DNA of 64,000 nucleotides, taken from NCBI RefSeq assembly GCF_024198215.1, contig NZ_JAKCFA010000023.1, forward strand, positions 124,001-188,000, written 5' to 3'. Positions 26,201 to 33,710 of this stretch are shown piece after piece. Below the pieces are notes generated by a model that made no database searches, was not told the DNA's origin, and saw only the letters and a list, made by a program, of their open reading frames with translations. The position numbers and the translations under genes are program-made. This DNA comes from Myxococcus qinghaiensis. Lineage in GTDB: Bacteria > Myxococcota > Myxococcia > Myxococcales > Myxococcaceae. Numbering within the stretch: the stretch's first letter is position 1; each line of letters opens with the position of its first letter.

Positions 26201-26236
26201 CGCGGCCAGCTTCTTCACGATGCGGTAGGTCCCCAC
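23225..26236 (-). CDS. Ser/Thr protein kinase fused to MshEN and two receiver-like domains
   Basis: A 1003-residue protein from GTG at 26236 (GGAG ten bases upstream). Residues about 4-270 are a Hanks-type kinase: glycine loop LAAGGMAEVYLG, Lys in VAVKRI, catalytic HRDVNPSNV, LADFGIAK and a PEQ motif. No transmembrane helix follows. Residues about 400-540 match MshEN/GspE-N (GSILLTRGLLTPHVLNEAL), a fold that binds cyclic di-GMP in some ATPases. Residues about 610-700 and 875-990 look like receivers lacking the phosphoacceptor; the last reads AILANPLPDGD, with Asn where Asp is expected. Between them is a helical region of unknown type. This suggests a cytoplasmic kinase with second-messenger and protein-protein inputs. 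Confidence 0.85.
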   Translation of the reverse strand: MGTYRIVKKLAAGGMAEVYLGKVVGAEGFEKPVAVKRILPSFVQDAAFVDLFLREAKLSVSLQHGNVLQVLDLGSSAGQYYMVMEFVDGENLSALLKAARKRQMPLGIREICFIAQQVADGLAYAHGCTDSSGAPLNIIHRDVNPSNVMVSSNGGVKLADFGIAKAADEGHQETQVGVLKGKINYLSPEQVHGRPVDQRSDIFLLGLLLYEMLAGRRLFEGTTPQIIHALGSFNERALEPLPGVPGPLWTLLVRALAANPAARCPLAREFSESIQNFLFDHRLRVGASDIASLFGRALPDWRSPLVDLASSPGEEIRLEGEDFQRTRTPPGRDARRPPAPSLPPPPMLKPVTPPPGGAGATAVVRTPGLGPSMTGIEPATRLATMMGAPGPRAARSRPQLGSILLTRGLLTPHVLNEALAIQRRKGGKLGQLLVHEKWLEPEHLMRALSEQAGLPHITDEKLLALPVPKELVQRVPRELCERLCAVPIGLRGRELFCAVLDPRDVQVTDALKFSTRAVAVQGLFATEEAIRKAIHRFYSEEEQPQTPPRNREPIPLDDEPDAGGRARVLQFAEQFTGRPVLDERTFAPAEQPEARTPASLEPASRATPARSDVRARMVLLVAEPSEPREAVVRLLLMQGLAAATSPAADAERALSLGGYDLVLVLEDSVREPAALAQKLRAAHPQVEVRLLPSYSAALMGEGGPLARLAETQARLLDGMLSMLGGSAALAPFLTKLARRIAVRLGAGRVEEILLGTATCALALAARLEEPRRFTLPSRARALVLASNAMPEVTEVLMSVLPEGEERTPPVGRAAGALLGAARFVQEVQSAQPTPAKAAQALQTLRQDARLPIPVLEALTLELEASTHSDQTVPKVVVAETDSANAMTLQIRLMAEGFSTVRAKSRVDVEKAVSAGAQAAILANPLPDGDLSSLLQALRKNAATEDLPVYLIVDKEDPAVFTASLEAGADDVLVRSASPEVLIAKLRRAIQQRQGARRAAKTAP

Positions 26237-26346
26237 GCTGTCTCCGAAGCCGCAATGGCATTGCAGACGTACGAGGGGAGAGGAAAGGTCACAATCAGGC
26301 GTTCAGGGCTGCGGGGCCGGCGAAAAGCAGCCGGACTGTCGTCCCC

Positions 26347-27210
26347 TCAACGTTTGTTGTTCTGGGGATGTCTGGTCTTGGACGCCGCGGACGGTTGGCG
26401 GATGCCAGTGGTGAGGTATGCATTGAAGAGGCCGACCTGGGGACCGGCGCCCAGGAGGACGGAGACCTTCTCCTCCAGGGCCTGTTGGAGGGAAGGCCAC
26501 TTGTCGCCCAAGGCCTTGCGGGCCAGGACGACGGGGGCGCTGGAGCGCATCAAGGAGTCCACCATGGCGGTGGTGGATGGGTATTCCACGCGGGCCGTGA
26601 CCTCGTGCACGGCGACCTCCTTGAACCCAGACGCGGTCATCTCCCGCAGACAGGTCTCCTTGTCGGACAGGGGCATCATGCCGTCGCGGGGGCCGCCGCT
26701 TCCGCCTCCCATCAGCTCCGCGAAGGATTGATAGACGGTGTTCATCGTGGGCGAGTGCTCGAAGGGCAGCCAGCTCGACACGACGGCGCGGCCGCCTGGG
26801 ACGAGGACGCGGTGCAGCTCGCGGAAGCCGCGCGGGCGGTCCGGGAAGAACATCAGGCCGAAGAGGGAGAAGGCGGCGTCGAACTTCTGGTCCGGCAGCG
26901 GCAGGGCCATGCCGTCCCCGGTGAGCGCTTCGATGTCGAGCCCTTCCGACGTCGCGCGCTCCCGGAGGGTGGCGAGCATCCGGGAGGAGAAGTCCACCGC
27001 CGTCACGCGGGCGCCCTGTCGCGCCGCGAGCAGGGAGAGAGTTCCGGGGCCCGCCGCCACGTCCACCACGCGCGAGCCTGAGCCGGTGGCCGTGCGGGCG
27101 AGGGCGTCCCTGGCGAAGGTCTCGAAAACGGGGAGCAGCTCGCGCACGTACTCGGGCGCGACAAGGTCCCAGGGTTCCGGCACGGCGAGGGGGGAAGCGG
27201 TCGACGACAT
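26347..27210 (-). CDS. Class I SAM-dependent methyltransferase
   Basis: About 287 residues from ATG at 27210, with GGAG ten bases upstream; the frame stays open further but is not protein-like. It is a UbiE/Methyltransf_11-type fold: motif I VVDVAAGPGTLSLLAA, acidic loop VTAVDFSSRML, GDGMALPLPDQKFDAAFSLF and the post-motif HRVLVPGGRAVVSSW. The substrate is unknown. It is the nearest gene upstream of the multidomain kinase (113 bp) on the same strand, without obvious linkage. Confidence 0.85.
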   Translation of the reverse strand: MSSTASPLAVPEPWDLVAPEYVRELLPVFETFARDALARTATGSGSRVVDVAAGPGTLSLLAARQGARVTAVDFSSRMLATLRERATSEGLDIEALTGDGMALPLPDQKFDAAFSLFGLMFFPDRPRGFRELHRVLVPGGRAVVSSWLPFEHSPTMNTVYQSFAELMGGGSGGPRDGMMPLSDKETCLREMTASGFKEVAVHEVTARVEYPSTTAMVDSLMRSSAPVVLARKALGDKWPSLQQALEEKVSVLLGAGPQVGLFNAYLTTGIRQPSAASKTRHPQNNKR

Positions 27211-27324
27211 GGGGGTGGGCTCCAACAGGATGGGACGCGGATTCCACCTGGAACGGGCCGCGAGCGCTTGGAAGAAATGCACCGCCCTTGACTCATGGGG
27301 TCGGTCACCGGAGGCTGCTCGGCG

Positions 27325-27615
27325 ATGCGAATTCGATGGGTGGCCTGGGCAGTGATGATGGCGCTGCACTTCCTGGCGATTGCGTTCCTCCCGAAGGAGC
27401 TGGCTCCCGCGCTGGCCGGTTCGGTCTACCTGCCGCTGATGCCCTTGAGTGCCATGGGGCTCCCTGTCCTTTCGACGGCGCCATCGGGCGGCTGGGCGGG
27501 GCCGTCGGTGCTCGGCTGGGTCGCGGTCGTCCTGGTCTGGGGGCTTGTCTGGTGGGGCGTGGCCTCGCTGGTCGCCCGCTTCACGCAGCACCGTCACGCG
27601 CCTCACGCGGCTTGA
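27325..27615 (+). CDS. Small membrane protein
   Basis: About 96 residues from ATG at 27325 (an ATG at 27295 is also possible). Three hydrophobic segments are visible: VAWAVMMALHFLAIAF, LAGSVYLPLMPLSAMGLPVL and VLGWVAVVLVWGLVWWGVAS. It ends with a His-rich tail. No family recognised. It is divergent from the methyltransferase and converges on the hydrolase gene. Confidence 0.55.
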   Translation: MRIRWVAWAVMMALHFLAIAFLPKELAPALAGSVYLPLMPLSAMGLPVLSTAPSGGWAGPSVLGWVAVVLVWGLVWWGVASLVARFTQHRHAPHAA

Positions 27616-27643
27616 TTCGGAGCGCGAGCGCCGAAGCGGCGCC

Positions 27644-29128
27644 TCAAGGGGCCGTGGCGCTCCTGCCGAAGTCCGCGCCGCGAAGCTTCAGGACGCAGTC
27701 CAGCGGCAACGGCCCCTGGGGGTCGCGGAGGAAGGCCAGGGTGACCTCTCCGCCGCAGCGGTTGAACGACGCGCCGTGGCTGTACCCGCGCAGCTCGACG
27801 TAGCGCGCCTGGGGCATGGACTCCAGCAACTGCCGCCCCCAGTCCGGAGGCGTGTCCGGGTCGAACTCCCCCGCGAAGATGAGCGTCGGCACGTCGCTCT
27901 TCACCGGCGTGTTCTCCTCGGCGGGCACCGGCGCCACATTCCACACGCGGCACGTCTCCACGGAGGCCGTGCCTTCGTCGACCCCTCCCAGCCCCATGGC
28001 CGGCGAGTGCTGCGCGGCGATGTGCTTCGGGTCCTCGAACGGAACCTCCTCCGAGCACCAGACCGACAGCCGCAAGCCCCAACTCATCGTCGACGCACCC
28101 TGGCTGCGCTCCACCCAGGACGTCAGCTCCGAGTAGTCGCCCGCCGCCGCCCGGCTGATGATGCGCGGGAGGAGGGGAATCGACTCCGGGTCGTGCAGCG
28201 CCGTGTAGAGGGCCTCGACGACCTGCGCGCCGCGCACCTCCACCGGACGACCCTCCGTCACGGACTCCTTCAACACCAGGGGCAGCGGCTTGCGCTCCGC
28301 GGTGGCGATGAGCCGCGCGAAGCGCTGGCGCAGGTCGGGATGCGCGGCCGAGCACTCGCGGTCGATGGCGCACCCGTCGAACACCAGGTCGAGCGAGCGC
28401 AGCAGGTTCACCGCGGCGACCTCGTCGAAGTTCACCTCGGGCGGCAGCACCGAATCCAGGATGACCGAGCGCACTCCCGCTGGATGCCTGCGCAGCACGG
28501 TGAGCATCAGCCGCGTGCTGTAGGAGAGCCCCTGGAGGTTCCACGTCTCGTAACCCAGGGCCTTGCGCAGGTCCTCGATGTCATCCGCCGTGGCCGCCGT
28601 CGTGTATCCGTCCAAATCCACCCCGGCGGCCGTCAGCGTCGCGCGGCAGCGGCCCGCCGCCTTCGTCAGCGCCTCCTGGGCCTTGGCGCCACGCAGCCGG
28701 CCCGCCGCGATGTCGCCCTTGAGGGCGTTGATGTCGGGACACTCCAGCGCGGGCCGGGCCATCTTCCCGCCGCGCGGCTCCAGGACGATGAGGTCTCGCT
28801 CGTCGAGCACGGGGTTCTTCTTCCCGGACCGCAGCCGCGCCACGGCGCTGACCCCGGGGCCGCCGGGCATGAAGAACAGCGGGTCCTTCGCCGGCTTCGC
28901 CGCGCGGCTGCGCAGGCGCATCACCGGCAGTTGGATGGAGCGGCTGTCCGTCTTCTGTCGGTTCTCCGGAACGACCAGGAACCCACACTCGATGCGCTCC
29001 CCGGCCTCCACGGTGGCGGGACAGGGGGCAAGCTCGAAGCGCGGCACGGCGGTGGGCGGTGATTCCGTGGCGGAGGCCGAGATGGCGAGTGACAGCGAGG
29101 CCAGGAAGCCCATGATGCTCGAGGACAT
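27644..29128 (-). CDS. Secreted alpha/beta hydrolase, TAP-like (tripeptidyl aminopeptidase family)
   Basis: A 494-residue protein with an N-terminal signal peptide (SIMGFLASLSLAISASA). The order of motifs fits the S33 tripeptidyl-aminopeptidase group: oxyanion region FFMPGGPGVSAVA, LIVLEPRGG, nucleophile elbow LQGLSYSTRLML, SVILDSVLPPEVN, late Asp in IFAGEFDPDTPP and His in GYSHGASFNRC. The elbow is GLSYS rather than GxSxG. It probably hydrolyses peptides or esters outside the cytoplasm. A LysR gene starts 66 bp away in the opposite direction and is the likely regulator. Confidence 0.87.
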   Translation of the reverse strand: MSSSIMGFLASLSLAISASATESPPTAVPRFELAPCPATVEAGERIECGFLVVPENRQKTDSRSIQLPVMRLRSRAAKPAKDPLFFMPGGPGVSAVARLRSGKKNPVLDERDLIVLEPRGGKMARPALECPDINALKGDIAAGRLRGAKAQEALTKAAGRCRATLTAAGVDLDGYTTAATADDIEDLRKALGYETWNLQGLSYSTRLMLTVLRRHPAGVRSVILDSVLPPEVNFDEVAAVNLLRSLDLVFDGCAIDRECSAAHPDLRQRFARLIATAERKPLPLVLKESVTEGRPVEVRGAQVVEALYTALHDPESIPLLPRIISRAAAGDYSELTSWVERSQGASTMSWGLRLSVWCSEEVPFEDPKHIAAQHSPAMGLGGVDEGTASVETCRVWNVAPVPAEENTPVKSDVPTLIFAGEFDPDTPPDWGRQLLESMPQARYVELRGYSHGASFNRCGGEVTLAFLRDPQGPLPLDCVLKLRGADFGRSATAP

Positions 29129-29194
29129 GGGCTCCGTTAGAAGTCAGCCACCCGCCGCGCGTCCAATACCAAAATCCAGGCCTGTGATAGCGAA

Positions 29195-30106
29195 GTGATC
29201 TCACCCACGCTCGATGCCCGCCGCCTCACGTGTTTCATCGCGGTCGCGGAGACGCTGCACTTCCGCAAGGCCGCGGAGCAGCTGCGTCTGGCGCAGCCCG
29301 CGCTGAGCCAGCAGATTCGCAAGTTGGAGGAGGAGCTGGGCTGTCAGCTCCTGAAGAGAGACAGGCGGCGCGTCGAGCTGACCCCGGCGGGACGGGCGCT
29401 CCTGGAAGCGGGAAGGCGAGCGCTCGTCCACCTGTCCCACGCGGCGGAGGCCGCCCAGCGCGCGGCCAGGGAGCAGCAGTCGTTGTTGCGGGTCGGCTTC
29501 GTCAACCCCGCCGCGTTCGCCCTGGTGCCTGACGTCCTGCGCGGCCTGCGAGCCGAGCACCCGGAGGTGCACCTCATGCTGCGCGAGGCGGACAGCAAGA
29601 CGCTCCTGGAGGAGGTGCGGCTGGGACAGCTCGACGTGGCCTTCGTGCGAGGGCCCATCATCGCGCCAGGGGTTCGCATCGACACGCTGCGCCGGGAGCC
29701 GTTGGTGCTCGTGTTGCCGTCGCGTCACCGGCTGGCGCGACGCACGCGGGTGCCGCTGGAGCAGCTCGCGGACGAGCCCTTCATCGGCTTCGCTCGGGAC
29801 ACGGCGCCGTCGCTGCATGACGCGATGGTGGGCATGTGCCTGGAGGCGGGCTTCTCGCCCACGTTCGTCACGGAGGCGGTGGAGTGGTTCACCCTGGTGA
29901 GCCTGGTGGCGGCCGGGCTCGGGTGCGCCATCCTCCCGGAGTCGGTCCGCACCTTCTCGCGCGGGGGCGCTGTCTATCGCGCCATCGCGGGCACTCCCCG
30001 GCACGTGGACCTGGTGATTGCCAGGGCCCCCACGCCCCCGGGCCCCGCCCTCCGGGCCTGTCTGCGCATCGTGTCGCGGATGACGTCGGTGGCGCTGAGT
30101 TCGTGA
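29195..30106 (+). CDS. LysR-family transcriptional regulator
   Basis: A 303-residue regulator from GTG at 29195. Residues 1-65 are the winged HTH, with FHFRKAAEQL-type sequence (LHFRKAAEQLRLAQPALSQQ) and IRKLEEELGCQLLKR. Residues about 90-300 are the periplasmic-binding-protein-like effector domain. Divergent placement next to the TAP-like hydrolase follows the classic LysR arrangement, so the intergenic 66 bp should hold its operator. The inducer is unknown. Confidence 0.92.
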   Translation: MISPTLDARRLTCFIAVAETLHFRKAAEQLRLAQPALSQQIRKLEEELGCQLLKRDRRRVELTPAGRALLEAGRRALVHLSHAAEAAQRAAREQQSLLRVGFVNPAAFALVPDVLRGLRAEHPEVHLMLREADSKTLLEEVRLGQLDVAFVRGPIIAPGVRIDTLRREPLVLVLPSRHRLARRTRVPLEQLADEPFIGFARDTAPSLHDAMVGMCLEAGFSPTFVTEAVEWFTLVSLVAAGLGCAILPESVRTFSRGGAVYRAIAGTPRHVDLVIARAPTPPGPALRACLRIVSRMTSVALSS

Positions 30107-30257
30107 CACGACGGCGCTTCCGTCGCGGACCGGATGCGGCCCGCGTTGGGGCTCGACTCGCGCGGCGCGAGCCGTCACTGTGGCGCGCTCGAACGGCGGC
30201 GGGCCGGGCCGTTCCCCAACGCGCAGCGTCCTTCCAGCCGGCCGCGAGGGAGTCGAC

Positions 30258-31229
30258 ATGAAGTACACGAACCTGGGGCGCTCGGGGCTTTCCGTCAGCC
30301 GGCTGTGCCTCGGCACGATGAACTTCGGCTGGACCACCGAGGAGCCCGACGCTCACGCCATCATGGACTCCGCGCTGGAGCGGGGAATCAACTTCTTCGA
30401 CACGGCCAACGTCTACGGCTGGGGCGAGAACAAGGGCCGCACCGAGCAGATCATCGGCAACTGGTTCGCCCAGGGAGGCCGCCGGCGCGAGCGCACCGTC
30501 ATCGCCACCAAGCTCTACGGCCCCATGGGCGAATGGCCCAACGAGGGCAAGCTGTCCGCGCTCAACATCCGCCGCGCGCTGGACGCCAGCTTGAAGCGGC
30601 TGCGCACCGACTACATCGACCTGTACCAGTTCCACCACGTGGACCGCGCCACCCCGTGGGAGGAAATCTGGCAGGCCATGGAGGTCGCCGTCGCCCAGGG
30701 CAAGGTGCTCTATGTGGGCAGCAGCAACTTCGCCGGCTGGCACATCGCCCAGGCGCAGGCCGCCGCCGCGCGCCGCGACTTCATGGGCCTGGTCAGCGAG
30801 CAGTCCCTCTACAACCTGATGGCGCGCACCGTGGAGCTGGAGGTGCTGCCCGCCGCTCAGCACTACGGCGTGGGAATCCTTCCGTGGTCTCCCCTCCAGG
30901 GCGGCCTGCTCGGCGGCGTGCTGAAGAAGGAGCGCGAGGGCAAGCGCCGGCTGGAGGGCCGCGCGCAGGAAGCCCTCCAGAAGAATCGCGAGAAAATCGA
31001 GCGCTACGAGAGTCTCGCCGCCGAGCTGGGCCACGAGCCGGGTGACGTCTCGCTGGCGTGGCTGCTCCACCAGCCCGCCGTCACCGCGCCCATCATCGGA
31101 CCGCGCACCGCGGGCCAGCTTGACGCGGCGCTCCGTGCGCTCGACGTGAAGCTCGACGAGAAGACGCTGGCCACGCTGAATGAAATCTTCCCGGGTCACC
31201 GTCCCGCGCCCGAGGACTACGCCTGGTAG
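30258..31229 (+). CDS. Aldo/keto reductase
   Basis: A 323-residue NADPH-dependent oxidoreductase of the TIM-barrel AKR family. It has MKYTNLGRSGLSVSRLCLGT at the start, the catalytic Asp-Tyr pair in FFDTANVYGWG, Lys in TVIATKLYG and His in YQFHHVDR, and the cofactor region near the end (PIIGPRTAGQLDAAL). The ATG at 30258 follows GAGGGAG. It is closest in style to the YajO/Tas group. The substrate is not predictable; carbonyl detoxification is typical. Confidence 0.92.
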   Translation: MKYTNLGRSGLSVSRLCLGTMNFGWTTEEPDAHAIMDSALERGINFFDTANVYGWGENKGRTEQIIGNWFAQGGRRRERTVIATKLYGPMGEWPNEGKLSALNIRRALDASLKRLRTDYIDLYQFHHVDRATPWEEIWQAMEVAVAQGKVLYVGSSNFAGWHIAQAQAAAARRDFMGLVSEQSLYNLMARTVELEVLPAAQHYGVGILPWSPLQGGLLGGVLKKEREGKRRLEGRAQEALQKNREKIERYESLAAELGHEPGDVSLAWLLHQPAVTAPIIGPRTAGQLDAALRALDVKLDEKTLATLNEIFPGHRPAPEDYAW

Positions 31230-31383
31230 CGCCCCGCGCGCCGCCTCGCATGCGCCAGTTGGCGTCGAATCGTGTCCTGGAGGCGGTGCCTCTCACCAGG
31301 CACCCTGGACACCTCTCGAAAGCCTGAGGCAAGGTCCAGCTCACCGAGGGTGGTGTCGCCCTCATCACGCCGGAGTTCACATC

Positions 31384-31626
31384 ATGCGTCGCTTGGTCGT
31401 GCTGGTTTCGTTCCTGGGACTGTCCGCATGTGGTGGTGGTGTCGAGTCCGCTGGAACCGAGCAGGAGGCCGTCTCCCAGACGGAGCAGGAGCTCTGCTCC
31501 AGCGCCAATGCCTGGGAGTGTTTCTGCGCGCAGTTCAAGACGCAGGAGGCCTGTAGGGAGGTCCAGCGATGTGTCTGGCAGCCGTACACGGCGGCCGCCA
31601 GCCGTTGTCTGCCGACGTACGAGTAA
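31384..31626 (+). CDS. Small cysteine-rich lipoprotein
   Basis: An 80-residue protein from ATG at 31384. The signal peptide and lipobox are VLVSFLGLSAC followed by GGG. The mature part has an acidic Gln/Glu-rich linker and a cysteine-containing domain (ELCSSANAWECFCAQ, EACREVQRCVWQ, SRCLPTYE). Function unknown. Its layout matches the lipoproteins at 22048, 22427 and 43646, though sequences differ. Confidence 0.75.
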   Translation: MRRLVVLVSFLGLSACGGGVESAGTEQEAVSQTEQELCSSANAWECFCAQFKTQEACREVQRCVWQPYTAAASRCLPTYE

Positions 31627-31676
31627 CACCCCGCTCGCGCGCCACGGGGCAGTGGCTGTCATTGGCAGGCGCTGCC

Positions 31677-33524
31677 TCAGTGCAGCGGCGGTCCGGGAGG
31701 GTCCGGCGGCCGGGGTGGCTTCGCGGCCCCGGCGTCAGGCCCCGCGCGGGGCAGCACGACGACGAAGGTGGTGCCCTCGCCGGGGTGGCTCTCCAGGAAG
31801 ATGTGGCCGCCATGGGCCTCCACGAGCTGGCGGGTGATGAACAGGCCCAGGCCCAGGCCGCCGTAGTGACGGCTGGACACCGCGCGCTCGAAGCGGTCGA
31901 AGACACGCTCCGCATCCTCGGCGGCGATGCCGATGCCCCTGTCTCGCACCTCCAGGCGGGCCTCGTGCTCGTCGCCGCGCACGTGCACGTCCACCGGCGC
32001 GCCATGTCCATACTTGAGCGCGTTGGACAACAGGTTGGTGATGACCTGCTCCAGCCGCAGCCGGTCCCACCGGCCCGTCATGGGCGCGGGCGCGTCGACC
32101 TCCAGGCGCACGTTCACCGTCTGCGCCTCCATCTCGAAGCGGCGCGCCAGCTCGCGCACCAGCTCTCCCAGCTCCAGCGACTCCAGCTGCAGCTCCATCC
32201 TCCCGCTCGACAGGCGTGAGACGTCCAGCAGGTTGTCCACCAGCTTGGTGAGCCGGGTCATCTGGCGCTCGCAGGTCTCCACGCCGCGCTCCAGGCGGCT
32301 CAGGTCCAGCGGCTCCTTCTGGTGAATCTGGCGGAAGAGGAGCTGGAGCTGGAGCTTCAGGGACGTGAGCGGCGTGCGCAGCTCGTGCGCGGCGACGCTG
32401 AGGAACTCGTCGCGGATGCGCACCGCCGCCTGGGCCTCGCTCGCCAGCCGCTGCTGCTCGGCGCTGGCGCGCTCCGCGGAGGCCCTCGCGTTGACCTGGG
32501 AGCGCGTGACGAGGAACACCAGCAGCGACATCAGCAGCCCGCCGAGCGCCACGGTGGTCGGGTGGCTGGAGCGCGTCCCCTCGAAGAAGGCGGGCCGGGT
32601 GGTGAACACCAGCGTCCACGGCGCTCCCGCCACCGACAGCGTGAGCTGTGAGCGCAGCACGCGCTCCTGAAGCGAGGGATGCTCGGTGTGCGAGGCGAAG
32701 AGCAGGTCATGCTCGTGGGCCTCCGCCCCATCGTAGATGGCCAGGTCGATGGTGGACCGGAAGCCGGGGAAGCGCATGCCCTCCACCAGGTCCCTCATCC
32801 GGAAGGCGCCGAACACGAAGCCCTGGATTCGCGCATGGCGTTCCTCGGACGTGGTGGGCTCCGGCTTCTCGAAGAGCGGCACGTAGAGCACGAAGCCCGC
32901 CTGGACGTCCCGGTCCCCCTCCAGCTCCGACACCAGCCGCACCTTGCCGGTCGCCGCGGGCAGCCCTGTCTCCAGCGCGCGCTGGATGGCCGCGTGCCGC
33001 ACGGACTCCGACAGCATGTCATAGCCGAGCGCGCGGGCGTTGCGCGCGTCGAAGGGCTCCACCATCGCGATGACGGCATGGTACGGCCGCTCGAGCCGGG
33101 GCCGGACGCGGTACTCGGGGAGGCCCTCGGCGCGCATCCGCGCCTCGTGTTCCGCGAGCGCATCCCCCCGAAGCCACTCGGCGAAGCCGATGCACTGGAT
33201 GCCAGGGAAGCGCTGGCTCACCTCCAGGCTCTCGGTGTACGCGCGGAACTCCCGGCGCTCCACCTCCTGGCTGCCGCTGAAGACGCCGCGCGTGCCCAGC
33301 AGCATGGCCTGGTACATGTCCATGCGCAGCTGGAGGGCCACGGTGCCGTCGGCGACGGCGTCCTCGAAGAGCTGCTCGCGCCGCAGGTCCACGCCGCGCT
33401 GGACGTAGGACGTGGCCCCCGCGGTGACGAGCAGCCCCAAGAGCAGGGCGCAGTACGCGGCCGCGTTCCGGCGCAGGTGGGCGAGAAGAGAGGTCGACAC
33501 GGCGGCGCCGAAGCAGGACCGCAA
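31677..33524 (-). CDS. CHASE-domain sensor histidine kinase
   Basis: A 615-residue membrane kinase. TM1 is at about 22-42, a CHASE domain at about 65-290 (with FPGIQCIGFAEWL and VVxxVEPFDARNARALGYDM-type sequence) and TM2 at about 335-357. A short coiled-coil leads to HisKA with FLSVAAHELRTPLTSLK and HATPase with ITNLLSNALKYG, DRGIGI and GGLGLGLFITRQ. CHASE domains bind small extracellular ligands such as cytokinin-like compounds. No receiver is attached or adjacent, so the partner is elsewhere. The start is uncertain: TTG at 33524 gives the longest form and GTG at 33500 is possible. Confidence 0.9.
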   Translation of the reverse strand: MRSCFGAAVSTSLLAHLRRNAAAYCALLLGLLVTAGATSYVQRGVDLRREQLFEDAVADGTVALQLRMDMYQAMLLGTRGVFSGSQEVERREFRAYTESLEVSQRFPGIQCIGFAEWLRGDALAEHEARMRAEGLPEYRVRPRLERPYHAVIAMVEPFDARNARALGYDMLSESVRHAAIQRALETGLPAATGKVRLVSELEGDRDVQAGFVLYVPLFEKPEPTTSEERHARIQGFVFGAFRMRDLVEGMRFPGFRSTIDLAIYDGAEAHEHDLLFASHTEHPSLQERVLRSQLTLSVAGAPWTLVFTTRPAFFEGTRSSHPTTVALGGLLMSLLVFLVTRSQVNARASAERASAEQQRLASEAQAAVRIRDEFLSVAAHELRTPLTSLKLQLQLLFRQIHQKEPLDLSRLERGVETCERQMTRLTKLVDNLLDVSRLSSGRMELQLESLELGELVRELARRFEMEAQTVNVRLEVDAPAPMTGRWDRLRLEQVITNLLSNALKYGHGAPVDVHVRGDEHEARLEVRDRGIGIAAEDAERVFDRFERAVSSRHYGGLGLGLFITRQLVEAHGGHIFLESHPGEGTTFVVVLPRAGPDAGAAKPPRPPDPPGPPLH

Positions 33525-33710
33525 GGAGGTGGCCGGGAAGGGGCCGGGAGGACGACGAGGCGAGCTTCGAGTGCGCGGCGGCCCCCTTCAAGCCGTCCCC
33601 ACTCCCACGTGTCTTCCAGGAGAAACGCCCGGGGGCGAAACACAATGCCCGCCCGCCCGTCCGCACCTGGAACGCTGCAACGGGTGCTCGCTCAGGGCAT
33701 TCTAGGAGCC

